A stretch of 64,000 bases of DNA from JBDWFY01 sp039976075. GTDB taxonomy: Bacteria; Pseudomonadota; Alphaproteobacteria; Rhizobiales; Stappiaceae. Positions 17,841 to 26,794 of this stretch are shown piece after piece. The notes under the pieces are model-generated. The model was not told the DNA's origin. It did no database searches and saw only the letters and a list, made by a program, of their open reading frames with translations. The stretch lies in the NCBI GenBank assembly GCA_039976075.1, contig JBDWFY010000001.1, positions 620,001-684,000 on the forward strand. Direction: 5' to 3'. Position 1 is the first letter of the stretch, and each line of letters starts with the position of its first letter. Position numbers and translations under genes: made by a program.

Positions 17841-19136
17841 ATGAGCGAACAAAAAGCAACTTTGACCATTGGCGATGAGGTCCACGAACTCTCGATGCAA
17901 GAAGGCAGCATCGGACCGGATGTCATCAACATTGCCGCCCTTTATGGCCAGACCGGGAAATTTACCTACGACCCGGGCTTTACATCCACGGCTTCTTGCG
18001 AATCCAAGATCACTTATATCGATGGTGACGCCGGGGTTCTTCTCTATAGGGGATACCCCATTGAACAGCTCGCCGAGCACGGCGATTTTCTGGAGACATG
18101 TTATCTGCTGCTCTATGGCGAGTTGCCGTCACAAAGCCAGAAGGATGATTTTGTCAATCGCGTAACGTATCACACCATGATCCATGAGCAGATGTCACGG
18201 TTCTTTTCCGGCTTCCGCAGAGATGCCCATCCGATGGCGATCATGGTTGGCGTTGTGGGCGCCCTCTCGGCTTTTTACCATGACAGCACGGACATCTCTG
18301 ATCCCCATCAACGGATGGTTGCCTCATTGCGCATGATTGCCAAGATGCCGACTATCGCGGCAATGGCGTTCAAATATCATATAGGTCAGCCTTTCGTTTA
18401 TCCGCAAAACAGTCTCGACTATTCGGCCAACTTCCTGAATATGTGCTTTGCGGTTCCTTGCGAGGATTACAAGGTCAATCCTGTTCTGGCTCGCGCGATG
18501 GATCGCATATTCATACTGCATGCGGACCATGAACAGAACGCGTCGACATCAACGGTGCGGTTGGCGGGGTCTTCCGGTGCCAATCCATTTGCCTGTATTG
18601 CAGCGGGCATCGCCTGTTTGTGGGGGCCAGCCCATGGTGGAGCAAACGAAGCAGCGCTCAACATGCTTGCGGAAATTGGTTCCGTTGAGAACATTCCCGA
18701 ATATGTTCGTCGCGCCAAAGACAAAGACGATCCGTTCAGGTTGATGGGCTTCGGTCACCGCGTGTACAAAAACTACGACCCACGGGCACGCATAATGCAG
18801 AAAACCTGCCATGAGGTGCTGGGCGAGCTGGGAATCAAAGACGATCCACTTCTGGAAGTCGCCATAGAGCTGGAACGCATCGCTCTGTCCGACGAGTATT
18901 TCGTTGAGAAGAAACTCTATCCCAATATCGACTTCTATTCTGGAATTACCCTGCGCGCACTTGGCTTCCCGACCACTATGTTCACAGTGCTTTTTGCTCT
19001 GGCCCGTACGGTCGGCTGGATTGCCCAGTGGAAAGAAATGGTGGAAGATCCCTCACAGAAAATCGGGCGCCCGCGCCAGATCTACACCGGTGCAACCACG
19101 CGAGATTATGTTTCAATCTCTCAGCGCCTGGGTTGA
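17841..19136 (+). CDS. gltA: Citrate synthase
   Basis: Condenses acetyl-CoA and oxaloacetate to citrate at the entry of the TCA cycle. I start it at ATG 17841 (431 residues, MSEQKATLTIG), which has AAGGGG upstream and the usual N terminus; an in-frame start at 17748 adds 31 unlikely residues. It is the large hexameric, NADH-sensitive type found in Gram-negatives. Catalytic residues are visible: His in AHGGANEAAL, His in GFGHRVYKN, and Asp in PNIDFYSG. A strong terminator follows within 45 bases, so it ends its transcription unit. Confidence 0.97.
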   Translation: MSEQKATLTIGDEVHELSMQEGSIGPDVINIAALYGQTGKFTYDPGFTSTASCESKITYIDGDAGVLLYRGYPIEQLAEHGDFLETCYLLLYGELPSQSQKDDFVNRVTYHTMIHEQMSRFFSGFRRDAHPMAIMVGVVGALSAFYHDSTDISDPHQRMVASLRMIAKMPTIAAMAFKYHIGQPFVYPQNSLDYSANFLNMCFAVPCEDYKVNPVLARAMDRIFILHADHEQNASTSTVRLAGSSGANPFACIAAGIACLWGPAHGGANEAALNMLAEIGSVENIPEYVRRAKDKDDPFRLMGFGHRVYKNYDPRARIMQKTCHEVLGELGIKDDPLLEVAIELERIALSDEYFVEKKLYPNIDFYSGITLRALGFPTTMFTVLFALARTVGWIAQWKEMVEDPSQKIGRPRQIYTGATTRDYVSISQRLG

Positions 19137-19177
19137 TCGACATAAACTCAAGACAACGACAACTTAAACTATAGCCT

Positions 19178-19213
19178 GGGGGTTTGCAGTTAACTGCAAA
19201 CCCCCATTTTATT
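19178..19213 (+). terminator. Intrinsic terminator of gltA
   Basis: GGGGGTTTGCAG pairs perfectly with CTGCAAACCCCC around a TTAA centre (19178-19205), followed by ATTTTATT. It lies 41 bases after the gltA stop, between convergent gltA and lpxB. Confidence 0.85.
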
Positions 19214-19233
19214 GCGCATCGCAACGATGCATC

Positions 19234-20427
19234 TTATTTTCCAATAATTTGAAGGGTGATTTCGGCGGCCAGTTCGCCCGGTGCCTTGCCCGATGCTGGT
19301 CGCATAATATCTTCAAGAAGCGCAAAACTATCCAGCTGAACCTGGCGTTCCGGCCCGCTTGTCAGCAACTTCTCCAAAACGGATGCCATTTCCCCTGGTT
19401 GAACCGCATCATTGAGGAATTCCGGGACAACATTTTTCCCCAGTATGATGTTGGGCAAAACCATAGAATCGATATGCCCTATGGGTATGATTTTGTGCAG
19501 CGCATGAAGCTGCCGATAAAACCAGTCAACCTTGTACGCCACGACCATGGGCACGCCCGACAAGGCTAACTCCAGACTCGCCGTGCCGGAGGCAACCAAA
19601 GCGGCATGAGCCCTGCGAAAGGCCGCAAATTTTTGATTTTCTCCGACAACCACCTCAACCGGAATTGACCAACTTGCGGTTTTTTCCTCAATGCGTTTCG
19701 ATAGATGCGGTACCGCAGGAATGATGACCTCCAGTTCCGGATTGACGGTTACGAGCGCTTCTAGAGTTTGTTGAAATGGATCAAGCAAGCGTTCGATTTC
19801 GCTCGTGCGGCTTCCAGGAAGCATCAGCAAGACAGGTTTGTGAGCATCACATAGATCGCGGCGTTCGTTGTTATCGACTGGTCTCAGGTCGGAAAATTTC
19901 TGGGTGAGTGGATGGCCGACATAGCTGCACGAAGGACCTCCAAGGCGCTGGTGGACCTCAGGTTCAAAGGGCAGAATTGCCAACAAATGATCAACGTAAC
20001 GTGCCATCTTCTTCGCTCGACCGGACCGCCACGCCCAGACGCTGGGTGATACGTAATCAACGATCGGAATATTTGGAGCACGTTTTCTGACACGCTTGGC
20101 AACGCTGTGCGTAAAATCAGGGCTGTCAATAATGATCAGAACATCCGGGTTCGCTTCAATAACGGCATCTACGGTTTGATAAACTCGGCGAATAATGGTT
20201 GGCAGTCGTTCCAGCACAGCTGAGAGGCCCATAACAGCGATGTCGCTTAAGGGGAATAGTGACGTTAATCCCAGCTCCGCCATGCGCCCTCCACCAATAC
20301 CGAAGAATGACACGTTTTTGCCTCTCAGTGCGGAGAGCCCGTTCATGAGGCTGGCTCCCAGCTGGTCACCGGATTCCTCGCCTACAACGACAAATATTTT
20401 CAATTCAGTGTGGGCGTTAGCGGTCAT
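19234..20427 (-). CDS. lpxB: Lipid-A-disaccharide synthase
   Basis: Joins UDP-2,3-diacylglucosamine and lipid X to make the lipid A disaccharide at the inner membrane. The 397 residues fit the GT19 family. The N-terminal VVVGEESGDQLGASLM motif, IDSPDFTHSVAKRVRK, YVSPSVWAWR, and the C-terminal nucleotide-sugar region (LPGSRTSEIERLL, then ASGTASLELAL and PMVVAYK) are all in order. It is the last gene of lpxD-fabZ-lpxA-lpxI-lpxB and starts 12 bases after lpxI. It faces gltA across the shared terminator region. Confidence 0.97.
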   Translation of the reverse strand: MTANAHTELKIFVVVGEESGDQLGASLMNGLSALRGKNVSFFGIGGGRMAELGLTSLFPLSDIAVMGLSAVLERLPTIIRRVYQTVDAVIEANPDVLIIIDSPDFTHSVAKRVRKRAPNIPIVDYVSPSVWAWRSGRAKKMARYVDHLLAILPFEPEVHQRLGGPSCSYVGHPLTQKFSDLRPVDNNERRDLCDAHKPVLLMLPGSRTSEIERLLDPFQQTLEALVTVNPELEVIIPAVPHLSKRIEEKTASWSIPVEVVVGENQKFAAFRRAHAALVASGTASLELALSGVPMVVAYKVDWFYRQLHALHKIIPIGHIDSMVLPNIILGKNVVPEFLNDAVQPGEMASVLEKLLTSGPERQVQLDSFALLEDIMRPASGKAPGELAAEITLQIIGK

Positions 20428-20439
20428 TCTTGGCAGCCA

Positions 20440-21270
20440 TCAAATTCCCTTGATGAACAGATTGGCTTTTTCTGCAAGGGAAAGTGTCTTATCTTTTTCA
20501 GCGATAAACACGGTATCAGCACTAATGACAAGGCCAGCCAATCCGACCTGCGTGACTTTTTCTATTGTATTGGGTCCGATAGTCGGCAAGTCAACACGCA
20601 GGTCTTGTCCAGGTTTCGTGCATTTTGCCAACACTCCCTGCCGTCCTTTCCAAGAAAACCTGCCGCTTGACTTGAGATCAATACAGCGTTGAAGCATCAG
20701 ATCCGTGCCCTCAGCAGCTTCGACGGCAAGGACACGACCACCGGACACAACAACCGCTTGTCCAACGTCGAGGTGGCCAAGCGTCGCCGCCACATTGATG
20801 GCAATTTCGATATCTTTTACATCGGCAGGATCAGGATCCGTGCCGATTACCATTCCCCTGCCGGCAAGCAGTGAAGGTGCGTATTCGTGTGCACCGACAA
20901 TTCGAAACCCATCATCTTCAAACAACCGGATTACACCCAGTAGCACGTTGTCATCACCACCATTCAGCGCAGAAACGATCCTGGGAAGACGACGAATTGT
21001 ACCCAAATCTCCCATAATTGATCTGAAGTCCGGACGATTTCTAACGCCGCCGATCAAGATGACATCCCTGCAATCGTTGCTTTTTAGGAGCTTGAAGAGT
21101 TTGCCTATCTGACCCCAATCCAGCCAGTGGGGAGATAACTCAGAAATTTCTTCAACGGCTTCACCCTTGATACCGACCACGAGAAGGTCGTGCCCGTTCT
21201 CACGAATTGACTGCGCAACCTCAAGGGGAAGCTGACCATTGCCGGCAATGAGCGCAATTGGAGAGGTCAT
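20440..21270 (-). CDS. lpxI: UDP-2,3-diacylglucosamine diphosphatase LpxI
   Basis: Hydrolyses UDP-2,3-diacylglucosamine to lipid X, the step between LpxD and LpxB. Alphaproteobacteria use LpxI (formerly DUF1009) in place of the unrelated LpxH of enterics. The 276 residues show the two-part family layout: N-terminal LIAGNGQLPLEVAQSIRENG and a C-terminal domain with VVVSGGRVLAVEAAEGTDLML and KCTKPGQDLRVDLPTIGPNT. Location between lpxA and lpxB supports the role. ATG start at 21270, 53 bases after lpxA. Confidence 0.96.
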   Translation of the reverse strand: MTSPIALIAGNGQLPLEVAQSIRENGHDLLVVGIKGEAVEEISELSPHWLDWGQIGKLFKLLKSNDCRDVILIGGVRNRPDFRSIMGDLGTIRRLPRIVSALNGGDDNVLLGVIRLFEDDGFRIVGAHEYAPSLLAGRGMVIGTDPDPADVKDIEIAINVAATLGHLDVGQAVVVSGGRVLAVEAAEGTDLMLQRCIDLKSSGRFSWKGRQGVLAKCTKPGQDLRVDLPTIGPNTIEKVTQVGLAGLVISADTVFIAEKDKTLSLAEKANLFIKGI

Positions 21271-21323
21271 GAATTTCGAATTGTTTTCAGAATTGACAAC
21301 ACAAGGCGGCCTTTTTCTGCCGA

Positions 21324-22115
21324 TCAGTTCTTTGCTGGGGTGCAGAATCCTCGATTGGATTTCTCTGACATAAATTTCATCAGGGTCTCAACGAGGGGCT
21401 GATCCGGATACGCATCGGCCGCCTCTTGAGCACGTTCCTGAATGGTCCCGCTCTCTTTGAACAGTAATTTGTAGGCGCCTCGGAGAGCGTGTATCTGCTC
21501 GCGAGGAAACCCCCGACGTTTGAGGCCAACCAGATTCAAACCTGCCAGAGATGCGCGGTCGCCGACAACAGATCCAAATGGAATGACATCAAACTCAACA
21601 CCGGTCAGACCGCCGACAATAGCTTGCGCACCAATGCGAACAAACTGATGAACTGCGCTGAGTCCGCCGAATATAGCAAAATCGCCAACTTCGACGTGAC
21701 CGGCCAATGTTGCATTGTTCGCCATTATGACGGAATTTCCAACCTGACAATCGTGTCCAATATGTGAGCCGACCATGAACAGGCAATTATCACCAACCCG
21801 GGTGATCGAGCCACCGCCTTCAGTGCCGGGGTTCAAAGTCGCATTTTCTCGGATTACGGTACCTTTTCCGATGATCAGTTGATTTTTTTCCCCGCGATAT
21901 TTCAGATCCTGAGGTGCATGACCAACGCTTGCGAAGGGATAAATCTTACACCCGGCCCCAATTGAGGTGTCACCGGCAATTGCGACGTGAGAGTGCAGTT
22001 GCACATTATCGTGCAGTTTCACGTCTGCTCCGACAACGCAAAATGGTCCGATATGCACATCATTGCCAATCGAGGCACCATCTTCAACGATGGCCGTCGG
22101 GTGGATTTGCGTCAT
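21324..22115 (-). CDS. lpxA: UDP-N-acetylglucosamine acyltransferase
   Basis: First acylation of lipid A synthesis: moves a 3-hydroxyacyl chain from ACP to UDP-GlcNAc. The 263 residues form a left-handed beta helix of hexapeptide repeats (IHPTAIVEDGASIGNDVHIG onward) followed by a C-terminal helical part. The catalytic histidine region LSAVHQFVRIG is present near residue 125-135, and GLNLVGLKRRGFPREQIHAL is the family's C-terminal signature. It follows fabZ by 11 bases, so it belongs to the same operon. Confidence 0.97.
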   Translation of the reverse strand: MTQIHPTAIVEDGASIGNDVHIGPFCVVGADVKLHDNVQLHSHVAIAGDTSIGAGCKIYPFASVGHAPQDLKYRGEKNQLIIGKGTVIRENATLNPGTEGGGSITRVGDNCLFMVGSHIGHDCQVGNSVIMANNATLAGHVEVGDFAIFGGLSAVHQFVRIGAQAIVGGLTGVEFDVIPFGSVVGDRASLAGLNLVGLKRRGFPREQIHALRGAYKLLFKESGTIQERAQEAADAYPDQPLVETLMKFMSEKSNRGFCTPAKN

Positions 22116-22126
22116 TCAGGTATCCT

Positions 22127-22591
22127 TTAGTCTTCGATCATCATCGCGCCGACTTCGGCTTCTGCAACAAGCACGCCTTCAACTTTTGCCTCAGCGCGAA
22201 ATTTCCAGATAGTTCCCCGACTCCGAATTTTCTTCACGTGGAATCGCACCACATCACCAGGAACAACTGGCTTGCGAAATTTCGCCTTATCAATGGTCAT
22301 AAAATACACAAGCTGTGGCGTGATGTTCGGCCCCTGGGAGGACACACAAAGGGCGCCCGCCGTCTGCGCCATGGCTTCGATCAACAACACACCCGGCATC
22401 ACCGGATGTCCGGGGAAATGCCCCAAAAAATGGGGTTCATTAATTGTGACATTTTTTATGCCGATACACGACTCATCAGTATCCATCTCGATGATCTTAT
22501 CGATCATCAGTAACGGATACCGGTGCGGCAACAGTTTCAGAATTTCAATAATATCAGCAGTACCAAGCTCTGTCGCCGTCTCGCTGTCCAT
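22127..22591 (-). CDS. fabZ: 3-hydroxyacyl-ACP dehydratase FabZ
   Basis: Dehydrates 3-hydroxyacyl-ACP in fatty acid elongation, competing with LpxA for its substrate, which explains the pairing. I choose ATG 22591 (154 residues), which has GAGGGG nine bases upstream and matches family length; an ATG at 22636, two bases after the lpxD stop, would add 15 residues and cannot be excluded. The hot-dog fold signature HFLGHFPGHPVMPGVLLIEAM holds the catalytic His and Glu. Part of the lipid A operon. Confidence 0.95.
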   Translation of the reverse strand: MDSETATELGTADIIEILKLLPHRYPLLMIDKIIEMDTDESCIGIKNVTINEPHFLGHFPGHPVMPGVLLIEAMAQTAGALCVSSQGPNITPQLVYFMTIDKAKFRKPVVPGDVVRFHVKKIRSRGTIWKFRAEAKVEGVLVAEAEVGAMMIED

Positions 22592-22638
22592 GGCGTCAAC
22601 CCCTCGTATTCTCGACCCGGTTCTGTCAGGCCTCATCT

Positions 22639-23688
22639 TTACTTCTTTTTGCTCGTCCGGCTTGTGGATGCAAGTCGACTAAGGGCCGTCACTTCACGAA
22701 ACCAGTCCTTCAGTGGCTTCGCCGGAACACCGCCATATTTTCCACCACCGGGGAGATCTTCATATACGCTGGATACGGCAGCAACTTGAGTTCCGGAGCC
22801 TACTTTAACATGACCGTTTACTCCAGATTGTCCTCCGATTGCAACGTAGTCACCCAGTGCGGCACTCCCTGCAATTCCAACCTGTGAAACCAGGACGCAA
22901 TGCCGGCCAATGACCACATTGTGGGCTACTTGCACCTGGTTATCGATTTTGGTTCCCTCGCCAATAATCGTATCCCGGTTCGCGCCGCGATCAATCGTGG
23001 TATTTGCACCGATTTCAACACCGTCCTGGATAATCACTCGTCCGATCTGCGGAACTTTCAGGTGTCCGGCAACTCCCATCGCAAACCCAAACCCGTCCTG
23101 ACCGATGCAAACGCCGGGGTGAATGATGACATTGTCGCCGATAACGACATGCTGGCAGGTTGTGTTCGGTCCAATTGAACAATTTCTGCCGATCTTACAA
23201 TTGGCTCCAATAACCGCGTTGGGACCAAGATGTGTGTCAGCGCCGATTTCCGCATAATCTCCTACAACCACGCCTGCTTCCACGGTGACCCCTGCTTCAA
23301 GCACCACCGTTTCTGCAATTGTGGCTTTTGGCGAAACAGCATCGGCCTTGATCACTGGTAACGGCCGGATACCTTCCGGATAAAGCTTGGTCAGAACTTT
23401 GGCATACGCCCGATAGGGTTCTGCAACAACCAACGGCATTACATGGTCTGGGACACGTTTGGCAAAACGCGGCGCAATAAGGCAGGCGGTTGCCTGAGTA
23501 TTCTCCAGTTGCGAAAAATATTTGTTGTTATCAAGAAATACCAAGTTTCCAGAGACCGCATCATCCAGCGGTGCAACGTCCACAATCTCTGCGGTTCCAT
23601 TTCCTCTCGTCAGCTCAGCACCAGCCCATTCAGCGACCATGCTGACTGTCACGACGGAAGGTTTTGTATAAAATTGCGGATCTGTCAT
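22639..23688 (-). CDS. lpxD: UDP-3-O-(3-hydroxyacyl)glucosamine N-acyltransferase
   Basis: Adds the second, N-linked acyl chain to the lipid A precursor. The 349 residues have the uridine-binding N-terminal domain (residues 1-100), a long left-handed beta helix of hexapeptide repeats (from about 105), and a C-terminal helix ending in basic residues. The catalytic histidine region VQVAHNVVIGRHC and DGFGFA are visible. It is the first gene of its operon: bamA upstream ends in its own terminator, and a candidate promoter sits 31 bases ahead of the start at 23719-23746. Confidence 0.97.
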   Translation of the reverse strand: MTDPQFYTKPSVVTVSMVAEWAGAELTRGNGTAEIVDVAPLDDAVSGNLVFLDNNKYFSQLENTQATACLIAPRFAKRVPDHVMPLVVAEPYRAYAKVLTKLYPEGIRPLPVIKADAVSPKATIAETVVLEAGVTVEAGVVVGDYAEIGADTHLGPNAVIGANCKIGRNCSIGPNTTCQHVVIGDNVIIHPGVCIGQDGFGFAMGVAGHLKVPQIGRVIIQDGVEIGANTTIDRGANRDTIIGEGTKIDNQVQVAHNVVIGRHCVLVSQVGIAGSAALGDYVAIGGQSGVNGHVKVGSGTQVAAVSSVYEDLPGGGKYGGVPAKPLKDWFREVTALSRLASTSRTSKKK

Positions 23689-23718
23689 GGGTACTCAGCC
23701 AACTTTTTCTCTGGCTCG

Positions 23719-23746
23719 CTTATACATATTAAAATGGGTGGACCAA
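23719..23746 (-). promoter_or_regulatory. Candidate promoter of the lpxD operon
   Basis: On the minus strand TTGGTC (23746-23741) is followed after 16 bases by TATAAG (23724-23719), about 30 bases ahead of the lpxD ATG. Because bamA is terminated upstream, a promoter is needed here; the fit to consensus is moderate. Confidence 0.4.
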
Positions 23747-23763
23747 AGCATAATCCGGCCGAA

Positions 23764-23906
23764 TATAATCTTCGGAATACCAAGGTACGACATTAGTTTT
23801 GGAAATCGGCACGGTTCCGCGCACTCGAACAGGTAAATTCACATGATTGACTTTTAAGGAGCGTACAGCTTCATTCTTCAGCCGCAACGAGAATGGAGTT
23901 TTTTTT
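23764..23906 (+). ncRNA. Candidate small RNA with orphan terminator
   Basis: On the plus strand a perfect TATAAT (23764-23769) lies about 130 bases ahead of a terminator: a 9-base stem CTTCATTCT with AGAATGGAG (23869-23898, loop of 12) followed by eight T residues (23899-23906). No plus-strand gene is nearby, so the terminator needs an explanation. There is no good -35 element and the hairpin is weak in G-C pairs, so this is only a candidate. Confidence 0.3.
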
Positions 23907-24066
23907 GAATTGGGTTTGACGTGTCTTACGCTCACCCAATGGAGTATCAGGGATCCGAAATTCTGTTGCTCCTACTCAGATCCCAATAAAGAGGAATGTC
24001 TCCATTCGCATATCAATGCGACCCACGAAAATCAGATGTTCTCAAGCAGATATTCAAAACACTCAT

Positions 24067-24095
24067 AAAAAAGACCGCTGCCAATGGCAGCGGTC
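24067..24095 (-). terminator. Intrinsic terminator of bamA
   Basis: On the minus strand a perfect 10-base stem (GACCGCTGCC with GGCAGCGGTC, loop of three; 24073-24095) is followed by six T residues. It lies 28 bases after the bamA stop and ends the pyrH-to-bamA unit. Confidence 0.9.
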
Positions 24096-24122
24096 ACTGT
24101 TTATTTTACGACACCTGGTCGA

Positions 24123-26456
24123 TCAGAAACGAGTGCCACCACTGAGCCGGAATATTTCTGTTTTATCCGCATCGTCTTCCAGCAATGGGTAGGCAAAGTC
24201 TGCTCGAATAGGACCAAATGGCGATTGCCATGCTATTCCAACGCCGACCGACGCCCGAAGATTAAAGTCATTACTTTCCACGTTTAGTCCGGGAATGTCT
24301 TGTTCGATTTCGCTGTCGAAATCCCATAGTGAGCCAGCATCTGCAAAGACAGCCCCTCTTAACCCAAACCCTTGTGGAATAAAGGGAAGTGGAAAGTTGG
24401 ACTCCGCAGTGGCAGCGAAGAAGTATTTACCACCAATAGCATCACCCGTGTTCGCATCCCGAGGACCAATTCCCTGAGAATCAAACCCGCGAATTGTTTC
24501 ACCACCGACAAAGAACTGATCCTGAACCTTCAGCCGTTCACCCCAGGAAAAGATGTTGCCGCCCTTGACACCCAGCATCCCGATCAAATCCCAATCCGAT
24601 ACCAACTGCGAATAGGTACGGGCCTCCGCCGTCGTGCGGATATATTGCGCATCACCGCCTACCCCGGCAAAGTCCTGTTGGAATTTTGCAAACGTTCCTT
24701 CACGAGGCAACTGGAAGTTATCCAGAGAATTATGGACGAGTGAGTATCCAAGGATGGATGTCAGAGTTGTACCGGTCGAATCTTGCAGCGCAACCGATGC
24801 GTCACTGTCGACATTTGAAATTTCACGATCATTGATCTTGTAGAAAAGATTGAGAGTGAGCTCATCATCTTTCAGCGGCAGACCAAAATTCACACCGCCA
24901 CCCGTACTCTTTTCATCATAAGACCTGAAGTCGTTATCGGTCAGCTCCCGCTGATAGACATCAAATCCAAAGGATATACGGCGTCCCATGAAATAGGGTT
25001 CTTTGAACGCAAATTCATAAGTCGTCGAGGATTCGCCCAATCCAGCTGCCAGTTTGACAAACTGCCCACGGCCAAGGAAGTTTTTCTCTGTAATAGAGAC
25101 GTCACCGAGGAAACCTTCTGAGGTGGAATATCCAACCCCAAATGATACTTCACCAGTCGGCTGTTCTTCAACGTCGATGTTGACAACAACTCTATCCGGC
25201 GCGGAGCCTCGCTCTGTCGAGGTACGGACAGATTTGAAGAAACTGAGGTTTCTCAGCCGGCGTTTGGCCTGATCCAGCAAGACCCGATTGTATGCATCCC
25301 CTTCGGACAAATCGAGCTCGCGGCGAATAACATATTCACGTGTCCGATCATTGCCACGAACGTTGATACGTTCGATGTAAACACGCGGACCTTCTTCAAT
25401 GAAGTACGTCAGATTGATTTTGCGCTCTTCATAATCACGATCCGCGCGCGGTCTTACTTCGGCAAAAGCGTAGCCGCTTCGAGCAATCTCGACAGTTAGA
25501 TCTTCAAGTGACTTCTCAACTTCAAGTGAGTTGTATCGAGCCCCGGAACGTGTCCGCAACACGCCACGTAACGATTCTGGATCGACAGAAGCCAGCGAGG
25601 TATCGATATCGACTTCACCAAACGTGTAACGCTCGCCTTCATCAATCGTAAAGGTGACGAAGAAAACATTCTGTTCGCGATCAAGGTCGGCAACAGCTGA
25701 AACAACCCGGAAGTCTGCATATCCCTGCCGGAAGTAGAACCGGCGGAGCGACTCCTGATCCGCATTCAGACGATCCGGGTCATAAACATCAGAAGACCGA
25801 AGCCAGCTTAGAAGCCCCGCTTCCCTCGTTTTGATTACATCCCGCAGACGACCGTCGCTGTATTCGCTGTTACCAATGAACGTAATCCGCTCGACACCGG
25901 TTTTGGTGCCTTCATTGATTTCAAAAACCAGGTCGACTCGATTATTGTCGCGCTGAATGGTTTTCGGCTCAACAGACGCACGGTAGCGACCAGTACGCCT
26001 ATAGGCTTCAAGGATACGCTGGACATCACTCTGCACCCGAGCCTGGGTAAGAACCGCCCGCTCCTTGGACTGTATAACATCCACAAGCGCCTTGTCCTTG
26101 ATACGCTTGTTGCCTTCAAATGAAATCTGTCCGATCAACGGATTTTCCGTGACCGTGACCACAAGAGCACCGCCTCTTTGGGCAATCTTCACGTCGGTAA
26201 ACAAACCCGTCGCAAAAAGTGTTTTCAACGATTCGTCTACATCCGCTGCCGAAAAAGAACGGCCGGGCTGAATCGTCATATAACTCTCAACCGTTTCCGC
26301 TTCCACGCGCGTGTTGCCCTGCACGACAATCCGGCTAACAGTAGCAGCTTCAGCGGCCGACGACCCCCAAAACGCTCCGTTTTCCGGTATCGGACCACTC
26401 ATGTAAAACAGGGCCGCAATCGTAACGGTCAGGAAGATTTTTGTATCAAATCGCAT
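24123..26456 (-). CDS. bamA: Outer membrane protein assembly factor BamA
   Basis: Central pore of the BAM complex, which inserts beta-barrel proteins into the outer membrane. The 777 residues begin with a signal peptide cleaved near SSAAEAATV, then five POTRA domains (residues about 40-420), then the 16-strand barrel. The barrel shows the family motif GIGPRDANTGDAIGGKYFF (the lid-loop region) and ends in Phe (GGTRF), the outer-membrane insertion signal. It follows rseP by 317 bases and is closed by a strong terminator. Confidence 0.97.
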   Translation of the reverse strand: MRFDTKIFLTVTIAALFYMSGPIPENGAFWGSSAAEAATVSRIVVQGNTRVEAETVESYMTIQPGRSFSAADVDESLKTLFATGLFTDVKIAQRGGALVVTVTENPLIGQISFEGNKRIKDKALVDVIQSKERAVLTQARVQSDVQRILEAYRRTGRYRASVEPKTIQRDNNRVDLVFEINEGTKTGVERITFIGNSEYSDGRLRDVIKTREAGLLSWLRSSDVYDPDRLNADQESLRRFYFRQGYADFRVVSAVADLDREQNVFFVTFTIDEGERYTFGEVDIDTSLASVDPESLRGVLRTRSGARYNSLEVEKSLEDLTVEIARSGYAFAEVRPRADRDYEERKINLTYFIEEGPRVYIERINVRGNDRTREYVIRRELDLSEGDAYNRVLLDQAKRRLRNLSFFKSVRTSTERGSAPDRVVVNIDVEEQPTGEVSFGVGYSTSEGFLGDVSITEKNFLGRGQFVKLAAGLGESSTTYEFAFKEPYFMGRRISFGFDVYQRELTDNDFRSYDEKSTGGGVNFGLPLKDDELTLNLFYKINDREISNVDSDASVALQDSTGTTLTSILGYSLVHNSLDNFQLPREGTFAKFQQDFAGVGGDAQYIRTTAEARTYSQLVSDWDLIGMLGVKGGNIFSWGERLKVQDQFFVGGETIRGFDSQGIGPRDANTGDAIGGKYFFAATAESNFPLPFIPQGFGLRGAVFADAGSLWDFDSEIEQDIPGLNVESNDFNLRASVGVGIAWQSPFGPIRADFAYPLLEDDADKTEIFRLSGGTRF

Positions 26457-26773
26457 AGGTTGGCTATGCCTTCGTCGTTAAACACCGGACCCGAGATTAG
26501 GTACAACGGTGAAAAGATTCCCAAATTACCAATAGGTTTCTGACATTCTTTTAGGCGTGGTGCAACATGCTGATAGCGAGAATTCCTCTTTACACACCGG
26601 GCGTTGCGTCAATGACACGATAATTGACGATGCATAAAAACGAATGCCGGATTTGTGCCTTTTTCCAGTCACCCGAACCGGGTTTCAGCCACAATCAACA
26701 CTCAGTGGTCAAGTGGCTTGATTCGGAATATTCGGACCTATGACTCCTTGCATTATCAGAAAAAGACACTGGG
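26457..26773. other. Intergenic stretch between rseP and bamA
   Basis: No gene seen. It holds an inverted repeat CGTCAAT-N9-ATTGACG (26607-26629) and, at its right end, the first copy of an 18-base tandem repeat. A bamA promoter probably lies here, but I found none close to consensus. Confidence 0.5.
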
Positions 26774-26794
26774 TCAGGAAAAGACACTGGGCCA
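26761..26794. repeat. Tandem 18-base repeat at the rseP stop codon
   Basis: AAAAGACACTGGGTCA (26761-26776) is repeated as AAAAGACACTGGGCCA (26779-26794), two bases apart and with one mismatch. The left copy supplies the rseP stop (TGA at 26776-26774). In the right copy the same position reads TGG, a tryptophan, so the duplication has probably reshaped the C terminus. Confidence 0.75.

Larger units (their letters stand above)
23689..24066. other. Intergenic stretch between lpxD and the bamA terminator
   Basis: No convincing coding frame. A 68-codon minus-strand frame at 23729-23935 starts with GTG, lacks a ribosome binding site and resembles nothing I know. The stretch holds a candidate lpxD promoter on the minus strand and, on the plus strand, a TATAAT box and an orphan terminator, both listed separately. 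Confidence 0.6.

Noticed and set aside
23729..23935. 68-codon minus-strand frame between bamA and lpxD
   Set aside because: GTG start, no ribosome binding site, no known relation, and it overlaps the likely lpxD promoter.
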